Positions 1 to 11,731 are shown, numbered from the stretch's first letter. The stretch: 64,000 nucleotides of DNA from Sphaerosporella brunnea (GCA_008704415.1 VXIS01000131.1:1-64000); one strand, 5' to 3'. The notes: generated by a model not told the origin, from the letters alone. Made by a program: numbers and translations.

Positions 1-708
1 AAGAAGTATCTCCCCCTGGTCGAATTCGCAGCCAATAACCAGGCTTCCGAGACTACGTCACTGTCTCCTTTCTTCGCCGTCTATGGCCGTAACCCTAAGT
101 GCTCCTTTGAGCTAGACATTCGGACCGACAACCCCGAACAGGTTGACGCGCAGCTGGTGGCCGACTGGATGTCACACATCCACGACGTTGTACGAGCCGA
201 GATGAAGTACGCCCAAGCCAGATATACTGAAGCCGCCGATCGGTCCGGAGCCCCCGCCCCGGTGTTCAAAGAGAACAACCTCGTCTGGCTGGACTCTAGG
301 AACTTGCGCACGGAACGACCATCTAGGAAACTCGAAAACAAGCACCTGGGCCCTTACCGAGTGGTTCGAGCCGTCGGTACCCATGCCTATGAATTGGACA
401 TCCCCAACACCATGAAGAACCATCGCACCTTTCCGGTCTCGCTCCTAAACCCGGCATCGTCCGACCCCCTCCCTGGACAGATCATTCCACCCCCTCTCCC
501 TGTTGTTGTCGATGGCGAAAAAGAATGGTCCGTCGATGCCATTCTGGATTCCCGCTTGGTAAGGGGACGCCTCAAATATCTGGTAAAGTGGACCGGCTAC
601 GACCCACCGGAATGGGAGGCGGCGGAAGGAATCAATGGCCTTGAAGCTATCGACCGCTTCCACGAATTGTACCCACACAAGCCCAGACCACTCCCAGATG
701 ACAGCTGA
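1..708 (+). pseudogene. Ty3/gypsy (chromovirus) integrase C-terminus with chromodomain, partial
   Basis: This is the 3' end of a Ty3/gypsy polyprotein whose 5' part lies outside the window. Frame 1 is open from base 1 to the stop at 706-708. The first ~50 residues match the end of an integrase core (LPLVEFAANN, then SPFFAVYG). A basic region with KLENKHLGPYRVV and HRTFPVSLLNP is the usual gypsy GPY/F-type segment. The last ~55 residues form a chromodomain (AILDSR, LKYLVKWTGYD, PEWEAAEGI), known in chromoviruses to direct integration to modified chromatin. No break is visible in the part seen, so the element may be intact upstream. It is followed by a purine-rich tract and a putative LTR, the normal order at a gypsy 3' end. 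Confidence 0.9.
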
Positions 709-743
709 AGCTTCGTCGGAGCTCAGCCATAGGAGGGGGATAC

Positions 744-1024
744 TGTCACGGCTCAAGGTTAAGGGGTGGCTCGGCGCTAGGGTTAGAGTGTCACGTGACG
801 CGCGGTCACGTGACGGGAAAGCATAAATGGCGAGGTTTCACTTGTTTTTGTTTCTTTTCTTCTTTTCTTCTTTACAGAACGTCTTGTATACTAGCGAACC
901 TAGTAACCTTGAACCACCTTGTCTTGTCTCATCTTCTTCTGCCTCTTGTCCTTGTCCTCCTGCCTCCGGTCCTTGCCTCGAAAGCTACGTACCTTGGACG
1001 TTTCCTCGCGCCTGTCCCGTTACA
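744..1024 (+). repeat. Putative 3' LTR of the gypsy element
   Basis: The segment starts TGTCACGG just after a purine-rich tract (731-740, AGGAGGGGGA), which fits a polypurine tract. It ends CCGTTACA, an imperfect inverted copy of the start, giving TG...CA ends. Inside are a TATA-like GCATAAATGG near 822 and a long CT-rich stretch (850-950), as in a promoter with a pyrimidine initiator. The second LTR is outside the window, so the boundaries rest on the terminal inverted motif and PPT position only. Confidence 0.6.
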
Positions 1025-1463
1025 CAGCGCGGATGAGCTGCTTCAAGCATATCATCAATTGAACGGACTCCGGATATTCAAATGGATGCCACTGGATGAG
1101 GTAGTGTTGGTGATGAGAAGGTGCAGGAGTGTCAACTGAAGGGGTTTTCATTTGAGAACAAAAGTTTTGTTTTTGAAAAAGGGCTTTGTTTTCATGAGAC
1201 GGGAGTGGTGAAGGGTACAGGGAATGGGTCGAGTGATAGTTGGTGTGTAGCGTTAGGTCACGTGTTCAGTGACACCTGATGTTGCTAGTTGGATACACCC
1301 CGGGTCGACCCCCGAATAGACTTAGACCTCTACATACTACTGCACCCACCCCTCATCGACGGCTTCTCAATCAGAACGATCTCAGCACGGTCGCGGATGG
1401 CAATCTCGAGGCAAGGCTCGAGGACCGGTACGGAGCGGTTGGTGTTGTGCTGAATGCACCGCA
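1025..1463. other. Intergenic / LINE-to-LTR junction, no gene seen
   Basis: I see no supportable gene here. It separates the gypsy LTR from the minus-strand LINE ORF1 relic. In the LINE's orientation it is where ORF2 would be expected, but no reverse transcriptase motif is present, so the LINE is truncated here. Confidence 0.4.
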
Positions 1464-3243
1464 TCACAGCTGCTCCTCTGGCATGGCCACGGCTGACGTG
1501 GTGTATACGACCAGGTTGACCATATCGGAAGGTGTCATCTCGTCATCAGAGCCAGAGTCCAAGGCGTCCTCGTAGCTGGGTGTGACGGCGTCGGTGTCGG
1601 TGGTTGGCGTGACGTCCCTGGTGTCATCGCTGGGCGTGACGGTGGGGGGCATAGATCGCAGTCCTGGATGCGGGGGGTCCACGAGTGTTTTGGTACTGGG
1701 CCGGAGGGCTGCTCGGCGTCCAATGGGGTAGCGTTGGCGGCGGTCAGGCACGGCGCCTCCATCCGGCTGCCGTTTGGTCTTTTCGCGTGGATCTGGCTAC
1801 TCAAGTCGATTTTCTCTTGGCTGGACAGGAGTTGTGCAGCGCCGAGTGGCTTCCTTTGCAGTTGGGGCATCGCAGCATCCATGTGGTGTGCTTGCAGATG
1901 CGGGTGGGCTGTTTGGTGCATTCGGCGGAGCCTACGACGTTGCATATGTGCCTGCTCGTCCGGTGGCGGTGTTCGCAGTGGGCGCGCTGCGAACACCACC
2001 CGAAGCAGTGATCACAGAAGGCGTCGGGGCCGGCCTTCAGATACAGCTCCGCCCTGAGGGTCTGTTCGTCGAGGAAGAGGCCTTTCTTGGTCGTCAGCGC
2101 TGCGGTGTCCTTGTCCCTGACAGCGAAGGCGACGGACGACGGGTGGATGCTCACGTCGTCTAGGCGGCGCTTCACCGTGGCCTCATTTGACAGCCAGCGG
2201 CGGATCTGCATCGGTATGTCGAGTCCGTCATTGTCGGTCATAAGGTCGCGTTTCAGCGCGTCTATCTTCCGGACGTATCTCCTCACGTCTACGCCGTGGA
2301 CCTCGATCAGCGTCCATTCCTCAGTTGGGGTCACAGCGATGACGCTGGGTATAGCCGCGTTGCAGCTGCGAGTCTAGAATCACTGATGACGCAGATCTGG
2401 GCGGCGGTGATGTTGGGGTAGGCGAGCACGGTGACGGTGCCCTTCTTGTTCTGTGAGACTCTCAGGAAGCCGGGTGCCCTAGCGGCGGCCAGCGCGCCGT
2501 TGACGCCTCCGATCATATTCGTGCCGTAGTATGCGTTTACATGTCGTGGATCGCCCTTTTCCCGCGATAGGATGAGGGTCTGGATGCTGTCCGGCAGGTT
2601 GTGGCCAGCCGGCTTGAGCGCTGCGGCGGTGGTAGTGACGGCGGTAGTGACGACGGTAGTGACGGTTGTTTTCGTCCGCTTCTTCGTTCTGGTGACGGCC
2701 GTCTAGGAGCCGTCACTTTGTGTAGGGTCACCACTGTTGTTGGCGACCGCGGAGAAGGTACTGGCCCGAGCGGGGGTCTTCGGTGCCACCGGGGCAGGAG
2801 TGACGTTGATGGGGCCCGTCGTAAGGTGCTGTAGAACCCTTGGGACGGGGGGGTGTTGGTTGGCTAGGCTTGTTCCTGACGGCGGTCGTGGTGCCGGTGG
2901 CTTTGGCAGCCTTCGGGAGGAGGAGAGTGGCAGGAGCATGTTGGGACGCCGCGAGAGGGGTGTCGCTGGTCGGCGGGGTGTCGGTTCGCTGCTAGCTACG
3001 CTCCAGGTCGGCGATTCTGCGCAGCAGCGTGTCAAAGGTGTTCTCCCAGTCCTGGCGGTGCTGTGCCGTTATGGCCCTGATGGCAGTGTGGACCCGGACC
3101 TGACTCTCCAGGGCGATCTGCGCTATCTTCTTCGTCTGGGAGGAGCGGCAAGTGGCGCTCGTCACGTTGCCGGGCTGTGGGGCGAGCGCGGAAGCGCGCT
3201 TCTTTGTTGGTCGCTTCACAATCACCCAGTGCATCATTGACAA
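1464..3243 (-). pseudogene. Non-LTR retrotransposon (Tad-like LINE) ORF1 relic
   Basis: Minus-strand coding remnants in several frames add up to a LINE ORF1 (Gag-like, nucleic-acid binding). The 5' part (about 3243-2990) encodes a helical segment (IAQIALESQVRVHTAIRAI). The middle is Ala/Pro-rich with frame breaks. The part from 2334 to 1801 encodes the conserved C-terminal half with Cys/His clusters: CDHCFGWC, then CPNCKGSHSALHNSCP, the pattern that closes ORF1 of fungal Tad-type LINEs. A Thr/Asp-rich tail follows to 1464. At least two frame changes (about 2.5 and 2.35 kb) are needed to connect the pieces and no ORF2 follows, so I call it dead. The zinc-knuckle assignment is firmer than the clade. 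Confidence 0.7.
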
Positions 3244-3549
3244 TGCCAGTTAGTATGGATGCCTGAGGCAAGTCGTTGCGGATTGTTGGAATGGCACGGT
3301 TCGCTCACAATGCCTCTAGCCTGGTGATATTTATTGCCGGAGACCTCTTGTAGTGTAAGGGGACGTGCCTGGGATCGTGGTTTTTGTTGAAATCAGTAGT
3401 CCTGACCGATGGGAGGGCCTATGTGACAATAACACAGTGCCGCACCAGACTTGGACTCTCTGTCAGCTCTATTCGGATCTGTAATTCTTGCTTGATTGAG
3501 ACATAGGCTTGTCATCGCAATCTGTGCAACTGTCCTGAGCAAGTAGAAG

Positions 3550-4091
3550 GTGAATCGATTACCAATGCACATTGCAGCTATAAAGTACACTTTGCAATAC
3601 CCCAAAAAGACCTTGAAATATGGACGGCACATCTTATGCTCTAACCAGCAACCTGATTCAAGCCTTGTACAATGCACTACCTTTGACTGGGCAGGGATCA
3701 CCTCAAGCAGAAAGTCCATCAGAGGATGTGTCTTTAAGACAAATGGAAGCAGATTGCTGTCTTGGCAGACAAACTTGCAGAGTGTCGATGCGCTGTCTAA
3801 ACTGGAAGCAAAACACCTATCCTCCTTAGACGCAACTTGGAAGCCTCATCGCTACGACGCTTACATGGCAATATTGATGACTTGACCAATGATACTATGC
3901 TGATAAACTGCGACAACCTGGAAGCGCTGAAGCTCATCGCCCCCAGAGTTGTTGAAGCAAACACCAAGCATATAGACAACAAGTTTTACGAAGCTAGAGA
4001 CAAGAAAGAGATAGGCCACGTCAAGTTGGACCACCTTGCCTCCGAGGACAAAGTTGCAGACCTTCTAACCAACGGCCTTCCGATTGCTTAG
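3550..4091 (+). pseudogene. Ty1/copia RNase H domain relic
   Basis: Plus-strand remnants of the C-terminus of a copia polyprotein. In order they carry HIAAIKYTLQYPKKTLKYG, then DWAGITSSRKSIRGCVF, LSWQTNLQSVDALSKLEAKH and finally CDNLEALKL, ANTKHIDNKFYEAR and DKVADLLTNGLP. This is the order of the copia RNase H region. One frame change near 3830 connects the two parts. The usual acidic pair in the second motif (EAEY) reads EAKH here, so the domain is eroded. The segment ends in a stop at 4089-4091 about 85 bases before a polypurine tract and LTR, as at an intact copia 3' end. Confidence 0.8.
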
Positions 4092-4176
4092 CACCAGACT
4101 CTTACTCAAAAGCTTGGCCTACACCAGATTCAAGGCTAGACGTCTCTTGACAAAGCCGAGACAGATGCGGGGGGAG

Positions 4177-4395
4177 TGTTGGAAATGGGCTTTCTAGGCA
4201 TAGATAAGGACGGGTGTGAGGGCGTGACTAAAGGAGCAACAGGCTGTGATGGAATACCGGGTAATAGCTCGTGAGGATTGGGTAGACATCTATATGCGTC
4301 TAAGTTAGCCTATCAGAACGTAACCAACACAATTTAAATCTACGCCTTACAATCATTACCCACGCTTGACCTTCTCACGTAGACTACTTTCTACA
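4177..4395 (+). repeat. Putative copia 3' LTR with polypurine tract
   Basis: A purine tract (4166-4176, GATGCGGGGGGAG) runs directly into TGTTGGAAATGGGC, the standard copia PPT to LTR junction. The best matching end is ACTTTCTACA at 4395, an imperfect inverted copy of the start. Length would be 219 bp. The other LTR is not in the window. Confidence 0.6.
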
Positions 4396-5746
4396 ATTCA
4401 TATAACACCGGGTACCACCACTAGATGATTACATCACTGCGTGACCACCAATCACGTTTGACAGAGAGCTTGCGGTTGGTGAACTCACGGATTCAATATC
4501 CACGCTGCAGAGTGTAATACCAACTTGGTGGGAATACCCCGCACATAATGCAGTCAACCTAGGGTCATCCACAATATGGTACCGCAGTGAATAGCCACCT
4601 TTTCAGTAGGACGAACAGAATGATGATTGATGATGCGGAATCTCAATATAAGGGGTGTCGGATTGAAAGACCAGATGTATTTGGTGTTCCTTTTGTGTTT
4701 TCATTCGAACTTTCGTATTCATTAGGTGCAGCAGGCAGTATTCGTCTGCCGCTGTGTCCGCAGAGGCAAAAACTACGTAATGACAGATCTGGCTATGGAT
4801 AGAAGTCAAAAACCCGACGGGGGCGGGCTCAGGTTGAGAAGGAAACATCCAATGGGAAAATGCGGTCTATACGACGGGAAGCTGCAAAGACAAAAACTCC
4901 CCAATCATCACAGGTGAGCCTGACCCCCAAGTTCGATGACCGACTTCAAATGACATCAAGGATATCCCTGTCATAGGCTCTGTTGAGTGAACAGCCATCT
5001 TTAAAGTTTTGATAAATGAAAGTGCGAGACGTCTGGAGTGGAGAGCGAACCTGACAGAGGTATGGCAGAGTATACCCATACAGTCAATCTGCAACCCTGC
5101 GACAGGTCTCCCCAAGGATGATCTTGCTTTAACATCGGAAAGAACGACCACAAGTGGACCTGGGCTTCAATCATCACACCGGCCTTTATGTTTCCATGGG
5201 ATCTGCCACCGGCACTTGCTATTTTGGCCAAGATACCACCCTACACTAGACACAGCACTGTCAGTTGATCTGAGATCAACCAGCAATCCGCTGGCTTGTA
5301 AAGCTGCGTGAGCCGAGACGCTCACTCACATAGCTCTGGCGAATGGGGTGGGGGTGGGGTCAGGGAAGAGCGGGGAGACATGTTTTGCGTCGGAGGATGG
5401 CTCCGCAACATCTCCAAGAGGCAGATAGCACCTCTCGTTCGGGGATACTCTCGCAGAAAAGGATGCTATAACGATGCAGCGTGGCTTCTAGGCGTTTGTA
5501 GTTATTGGGAAAAGTCCATGGTTGCGTCAGACCCCTGGGGCGATGGAACGTGCAGAGGCCACACACCCGGACATCGGTGGAATCTGTTGCGAGAGCGATT
5601 CCTAGCGTGTAACCAGTAACCCAGCCCCCGCTCATGAGAGTGCGGAACGCCATCGCAGGTCTCTCTGCGTGTCGAACCCCTTTCTAGTGCGGTCGGTCCG
5701 CAGCAGTTGCTGAATTCAACCCCGACACCGGGTGAGAGACGAATCC
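4396..5746. other. No gene recognised
   Basis: About 1.35 kb without a supportable gene. Short open frames exist on both strands but none has a recognisable motif or a convincing start. Confidence 0.4.
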
Positions 5747-7471
5747 CATCTCAACCCCTTTTGAATGACCAATGCCGTCCGTCCCAGCCCCGTCCAGGTC
5801 ATCACCGTCCCAGCCCCGTGCATCTCTGCCCCGTCCATCTCAGCCCCGTTCGGGTGATCAATCCCATTGCAGCCCCGTTCGAGTGATCAATCCCACTGCA
5901 GACCCATTCAAGTGATCAATCCCAGTCCAGCCCCGTTCGAGTCATCAACCCCGTTTTAATGATGAACCCCATTCGGTTCGAGCCCCGTTCGAGTGATCAA
6001 CCCAGCCCCGTTCCAGTGATCAACCCCCTTCCGTTCGCGCCCCATTCGAGTGACCAACCGTTCCATTCGCACCCCGTTCGAGCGATCAATCCCACTCCAA
6101 CCCCGTTCGAGTGATCAATCCCACTCCAGCCCCATTCGAGTGACCAACCCCGTGACGTTTGAGCCCCGTTCGAGTGATCAAGCCCAGTTAAGCCCCGTGC
6201 GAGTGATCAACCCGTTCTGTTCAAATCCCGTTCGAGTGATCAAGCCCATCCCAGCCCCGGTCGAGTGATGAAGCCCGTTCCGTTCGAGCCCCGTTCCAGT
6301 GAGCAACCCCATTGCGTGCGAGCCCCATTCGAGTGATCAACCCTATTCCGTTCCCGCCCCGTTCGAGTGACCAACCCCGTTCCGTGCGAGCCCCATTCGA
6401 GTGATCAACCCCACTCCGTGCGAGCCCCGTTCGTGTGATCAACGCCATCTCAACCCCGTTCGAGTGATCAATCCCGTGACGTTTGAGCCCCGTTCGAGTG
6501 ATCACGCCCTGTTAAGCCCCGTGCGAGTGATCAAACCGTTCTGTTCAAACCCCGTTCGAGTGATCAAGCCCATCCCAGCCCCGTTCGAGTGATCAACCCC
6601 ATTCCGTTCGAGCCCCGTTCGAGTGATCAATCCTACTCCGTTCCAGCCCCGTTCGAGTGACCAACCCCGTTCCGTGCGAGCCCCACTCTAGTGATCAACC
6701 CTATTCCGTTCGAGCCCCATTCGAGTGATCAAGCCCATCCCAGCCCCGTTCGAGTGATCAATCCCACTCCAGCCCCATTCGAGTGATCAACCCTATTCCG
6801 TTCGAGCCCCATTCGAGTGATCAATCCCACTCCAGCCCCATTCGAGTGATCAACCCTATTCCGTTCGAGCCCCATTCGAGTGATCAAGCCCATCCCAGCC
6901 CCGTTCGAGTCATCAACCCCATTCCGTGCGAGCGCCATTCGAGTGATCAACCCCACTCCGTGCGAGCTCCGTTCGTGTGATCAACGCCATCTCAACCCCG
7001 TTCGAGTGATCAATCCCACTCCAGCCCCATTCGAGTGATCAACCCTATTCCGTTCGAGCCCCATTCGAGTGATCAATCCTACTCCGTTCCAGCCCCGTTC
7101 GAGTGAGCAACCCCGTTCCGTGCGAGCCCCATTCGAGTGACCAACCCCGTTCCGTGCGAGCCCCATTCGAGTGATCAACCCCACTCCGTGCGAGCCCCGT
7201 TCGTGTGATCAACGCCATCTCAACCCCGTTCGAGTGATCAATCCCACTCCAGCCCCATTCGAGTGATCAACCCTATTCCGTTCGAGCTCCGTTCGCGTAA
7301 CCAACACCGTTGCGTTCGATCCCCGTTCGAGTGACCAACCGCGTTCCGTGCGAGCCCCATTCGAGTGATCAATCCCACTCCAGCCCCATTCGAGTGATCA
7401 ACCCTATTCCGTTCGAGCTCCGTTCGAGTAACCAAGACCGTTGCGTTCGATCCCCGTTCGAGTCATGAACC
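5747..7471 (+). repeat. GATC satellite array 1
   Basis: Tandem array of roughly 55-60 monomers of 29 or 34 bp. The core is CCCCGTTCGAGTGATCAA followed by a variable CCC(A/C)NTCC and an optional TTCCGTTCG. Nearly every monomer keeps the GTTCGAGTGATC core. Blocks of monomers are duplicated as higher-order units (compare 6590-6900 with 7000-7290). Open frames across it are a by-product of the repeat. Confidence 0.95.
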
Positions 7472-8906
7472 CTCGATCTCCCAAGTGCCGAGTTCACCGA
7501 ATTTGCCGGCGGCGGGTCAACCACCACCGTCGCCAGAGCAATACTGCTCTCACGACCGGCACGCTCGCGGGAGAGCCCCCCATGGTGGGCTGAATCCAGT
7601 GTATAACTTCTCGTGCCGGCCTACGCGGAATGGCCCGCGTTCAGCAACGGGCAGGATGACGGATTGCACAAACAAGTCCATAGCTCACCAAGGCATCTAT
7701 AATCAGCATTCGTTGGCGCACACACAACCTATGAACTAGTACCTTGCTACAATGTCGGCGGAGAGAGGTGTCAGCCTATATTAAGTAAGCTAACAAACAG
7801 CCGCTGAAACGAGTGCGATTAACAATGGTGAGAGAGTGTGAATACAGCACTCAGCCCGCCTAGGGATTGTTGCGCTTGGTCCCGGCTTGTCGTGTCCCTT
7901 TCATTTGGTCGTTCCGTCGTGTCACTATAGATTAGATACGTCTACGGCGCGCGGCTGGCAGTCGTCCTACGTGGACCTGGCGACGCGGCCTGGACTGGCC
8001 AGCTGTCCTGTCCGATAGACTTATCCTGCTGTGAAGGTTTCTGCAGGGGTGTGCGCTCGCCCATCTGCGGTGTTGTTGTTCCCATCCAGCGCAGTCCCCG
8101 TTATTAGTTCCACCTTGTGACCCGAGCGAATATGGCCCAAATTAGACACGGATTTCCCGCGTCTTGCATTGCTGGGAACGCCGGACTCCGCCCTTCACGT
8201 TACGTGTGCACCTCGAGCGGGATCAGCTCCTCCCAGATCACCGTGCACGGATGTGGCGGAACTGGGCATCGGTGGTGAAATGTTCTGCCGAGATGCCGGT
8301 ATTCCTGGCTGGATAACTCGGCATATGAGTGTTGCCCATGACCTGTGACTGCTTCATCAGTGTTAACAGAGTTCACCACTATGGAAAGCGAGCTCGCAGG
8401 AACAGTAGGAAGTTGATGTTTTCCGGAGAATGAAACACCACCCAAAACCAGCCAGTTCTGAGGGCTCAGTGTGATTTCGTCCTGTCCGTGTCCGCTTCTC
8501 AGGTGCTAGATCGGCGCCTTCCGAACCTGGGGGTGGTCCGCAAAGCAATATCCTGCATGGACTCATGTCCTGCCGCCTCACCTTCTTCCTCCTACCCTGG
8601 TTTCCAGCTTGCCACCTGCTGCATATCACCGGCGGTAGGAAACCACCCACGGACCGAGCGTCGAATATATGACCGACATGAACGCAGGTAGGATGTGAAG
8701 ACGGGTGTGGTATCGCCTATCCAGTCGCAGCATGTCTTCCTCCTTTCATGCCGCATTGATGCGTATGCGGCCAGCTGCCTCCTCAAGGATACGCAGCGTT
8801 TGAACACCTGTCTTCTCCTGCTCTGGGTCTTGACAGGTAATGATGAGATTCATGCGTGTGAGCCAACCGCCGGGGACATACAGTTCGGCCACACGAGCGC
8901 AAAAAA
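7472..8906. other. No gene recognised
   Basis: I see nothing supportable here. The tract CCACCCACGGACCGA at 8647-8661 matches the second conserved block of the hairpin repeats that start at 8907. Confidence 0.35.
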
Positions 8907-8970
8907 TACAGGGACCTGACACACGCCCTGTTCCGCGTGCAAACAGTTCCAGAAGGGACCCACAGACCGA
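8907..8970 (+). repeat. Hairpin repeat, copy 1
   Basis: First of three dispersed copies. Block I reads ACAGGGACCTGACACACG, then CCCTGTTCCGCGTGCAAACAG. ACAGGG can pair with CCCTGT around a ~12-base loop. After a short variable stretch comes block II, CCCACAGACCGA. No coding role is evident. Confidence 0.6.
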
Positions 8971-9228
8971 CGGAACCGAATCGCAAGATGTGACGGCAGA
9001 AAACCCAAGGCGGGGCCTGAGCTGACCGAGGGTTAGGGGCAGCGACGATCATGCGGGGAGGCTGCATGCGGGTTGTAGGTGGTTCCAGGACGAGAAATGC
9101 GAGGACATCGACTGGCATCGGGGGCGAGTAGAGGGCCGGTGCGACGCCAGGTACGCTATGAACAGTCACGATTGAGACAAATGGAAGAGGGGGGAACACT
9201 TACATCGTGGCATCCGGCGACCTTAATA

Positions 9229-9303
9229 AACAGGGACCTGACACACGCCCTGTTCCCCGTGCAAACAGTCTTTCCCTTGGAGAAGGAAGACCCACGGACC
9301 GAA
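9229..9303 (+). repeat. Hairpin repeat, copy 2
   Basis: Same layout as the copy at 8907. Block I has the 7-bp stem AACAGGG/CCCTGTT, then CCCCGTGCAAACAGT. A 25-base variable spacer leads to CCCACGGACCGA. Confidence 0.6.
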
Positions 9304-9493
9304 TGACGCTGCGCATTGAACAATCCTCCAGCTTGGGGGATACAGTGCGGTCGGCGAAGAGCGCCCCAGAGAGTTGTTGGTTATTCGAGTTGCCCATCTG
9401 ATCATCTTAGACACCAAATACTCCCCAGGTATCTGGGAAGGAGGGTGTGGAGAACGCGGGAACAACGTACTTTGCGTTCGCAGGCGAGCGTTC

Positions 9494-9573
9494 TGAACAG
9501 GGACCCAACACACGCCCTGTTCCCCGTGCAAACAGTTGTTCCATATGAAAGAAAACAAGCCACGGACCGAGCA
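9494..9573 (+). repeat. Hairpin repeat, copy 3
   Basis: Third copy. Stem AACAGGG/CCCTGTT is intact while the loop differs (ACCCAACACACG against ACCTGACACACG). CCCCGTGCAAACAGT is conserved, the spacer is different in sequence and length, and block II is GCCACGGACCGA. Confidence 0.6.
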
Positions 9574-10391
9574 CGATGTGCGCGTGACGGAAACGTACCA
9601 TCGAAAGGCATGCGATGGATGTCGGAAGGGAAGAGGTTCATGAATGAACGTGCTCGCCGCTGGAGGTTTGCAGCAGCGACGGCGAGTCGCAATTTGATTC
9701 TGCACTAGAAGGTGCCGCAATGTGAGAGAGAGGGAGCGCGAAGACATGCACGGCACATTCTGCTCGTGAAACGGATGTCGCGCGTTGTGATGCTTTGGGG
9801 GTCGACGGTTGGTGGCGGTGCAATTTGGAAGCTGGTTGTCAATTTTGAGCGCGAAAAATGCCCAGGCAGCCCCTCATTGGCTCACTGCGCAGCGCACGGC
9901 TCGCCTCGGCAAAAGCAGATTGGAGTTAGGGTTAGGGCATACGGGCACATTCGACTGTCCGCCGCCACAACCGTCCCATCCGGGGATTTTTGGTGGATCC
10001 ACGGTGGGTGGATGGCGCGAGCCATTGACACGGAGCCGCCATCACGAAGCTAGACCGGCTGTCTCGTCTATCACCGCGTCTGCGCCGGGTGCATGTCAGT
10101 CTGAGACCTTGAGGGGTACACGTAGACCGCAACGCACGCAAATGTGCCCTTTGATCGCGAAATCACTGGCGCCGTGGCCCTGGGTGGAGAGTGGACGGAA
10201 CCGTGATAGACCCGCCGGTGGTGGAAACCAACAGGAGGGGGAACCATAAGGCCTTTTCATGTTTATGCTGCACACATCGGGGGCGAAGGAGGCTTGGCCC
10301 CGCATTACCTGGCAACATCACGCAATTTATGTGATCGCAATCTGCATTGAATCATTGCAATCCATCCACGTGGGCCGGCGGGAGGAGGGGG
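9574..10391. other. No gene recognised; telomere-type dimer at 9926-9937
   Basis: No supportable gene. The only marked feature is TTAGGGTTAGGG at 9926-9937, a two-unit interstitial telomere-like motif. Confidence 0.4.
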
Positions 10392-10619
10392 TATTGAGTA
10401 TAGAGTGACGCCGTCAGCGTCACTCTATCCTCCATACAGGATCCGAGTATTAACTGCTCAATTAGATAAGCGATGTAGTTAGATTAAGGTTTGAGGCTAG
10501 CGTCGTTTCTGCGCCTTAAGTGCAGAACCGAGCGCCTAAGCTCCGTACCTTGCAATATCTCTCTTCACCTACGTTCTTAGTGTCCACTGCGCAAATCCTA
10601 TCGTCAACTGGGGGCGCAT
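10392..10619 (+). repeat. Solo LTR (copia family of the 57.8-kb LTR), 5-bp TSD GGGGG
   Basis: The ends read TATTGAGTATAG and CTATCGTCAACT, with GGGGG directly on both sides (10387-10391 and 10620-10624). The 3' half (CTTGCAATAT to TTCTTAGTGTCCACTGCG) matches the LTRs at 17951 and 57780. The terminal TG...CA has changed to TA...CT, so this copy is older or decayed. A perfect inverted motif (AGAGTGACGCCGTCAGCGTCACTCT) sits near the left end. No internal region is attached, so it is a solo LTR left by recombination. Confidence 0.85.
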
Positions 10620-10837
10620 ACGATGTTTTGTATGGAACAAAGTGCGCCGTGTTGTCACCAACGAGCGGTTGGATCCGCTGAACGGTATTAGGGGCGATGT
10701 TGCACCGACTGACCGATCTACCAGCCGACGCGACCTTCCCAGCTGTCGCAAACACGGCAGGAGGAGTATGCGGATCGAGTGGAGCATCGAGGATGGAGAG
10801 GGAGCGGAACCACGCCGATGGGGAAAAAAGTTGTGCT

Positions 10838-11036
10838 CAGGGCTGATAATAGACCGGCCAGTCCGGCTTTTGGCCCGATCTGAACCCGTTTGAATTAAAC
10901 GGGCATTTCAAACCGAGGCCCGTTTGGACCAGGCATTTTGGACCGACATCCAGGTGCCTACGGGCGCCGGCAAGGTCATGTACACGAGATATGTGGGCGC
11001 CCGCCGGGCCCGCCGGCGCCCGGACCATCTACCAGG
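10838..11036 (+). mobile_element. MITE-like repeat family B, copy 1
   Basis: Starts CAGGGCTGATAATAGACCGG, a hAT-like CAGGG terminus. It shares a body with 17465-17640 and 25792-25973: AACGGGCATTT, CCCGTTTGGACCAGGC, CCAGGTGCCTACGGGC and CGGGCCCGCC. The far end is not a matching inverted terminus and I see no target duplication, so the boundary is approximate. Confidence 0.55.
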
Positions 11037-11508
11037 GTCTCACTTATCTAGCTACCCTTGTTTAACTACAATCACTGCACCCAACAAAAACACATCATTC
11101 CATCTCTGCTGCCCGATTTTCCTATTCGCACAACATGCGTTCAACAGTATGGATCTGGGAACCCGGACGATACACAAGGTTGGAGTGGGGGCGGCACACA
11201 TAGTAGCCTTCTACAGGACCGCCTAGCGATAACGGTCTGGTTGGAATATAGTGATACACAGCGAGAATATTGTATCCACTACGTCACGACATGAGCTCAC
11301 CAAGATATGATTCTGACGAGTGACGTCTCTCAGTCTTCACTAATTGCGTAAACAGAAGCCATCCGAGCCATCCGAGCCATCCTGGGGAAATGGTCGTGAG
11401 TTTAGACTCCGCTGAAATGAAACCGCCTGACGATCCTCTTGCCGGCGACCTCGGAAACGATACGGATAAAAACATCCGTCCACGAGGTTCGGAATGTTGT
11501 CAGCTGGT
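11037..11508. other. No gene recognised
   Basis: No supportable gene. A short 10-bp direct repeat (AGCCATCCG) occurs near 11358-11380. Confidence 0.35.
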
Positions 11509-11731
11509 CCGGGATGCTGAGACCGTAGTCACTTAGTCCGATCCGAGATTTTCCGGTGATCGGCATGCTCGACATTCTTGACTAACAGGCACCCCCCCGA
11601 CGCCTATCAGTCATCCAGGCCTCGGAATCTTCGCCCGGAACCTATCCGACAAGCGCGACAGGCGACCCAGCCCGGCCTACTTTGTGGGGCCCCATTTGCC
11701 CCACGGGGCGGCCCGTCTATTAGCACCCCTG
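11509..11731 (-). mobile_element. MITE-like repeat family C, copy 1
   Basis: On the minus strand it begins CAGGGGTGCTAATAGACGGG and ends AGCATCCCGG, short imperfect inverted ends. The body is shared with 24104-24316 (GGGGCAAANGGGGCCCCACA, TTGTCGGATAGG, CATGCCGATCAC). The two are about 213-223 bp long, so both look full length. No 8-bp duplication is visible. Confidence 0.6.

Noticed and set aside
5747..7471. CRISPR-like array
   Set aside because: Direct repeats are present but spacers are variants of the repeat itself, spacing alternates between 29 and 34 bp, there are no cas genes and the setting is eukaryotic.
9223..9756. 177-codon minus-strand frame over the hairpin repeats
   Set aside because: Repeated peptides (CTGNRACVGSL type) come from the hairpin blocks in different frames; no domain or start context supports a gene.
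11509..11731. Target-site duplication for MITE family C
   Set aside because: I compared 8-bp flanks at 11509-11731 and 24104-24316 and found no match, so the hAT assignment of this family is left open.
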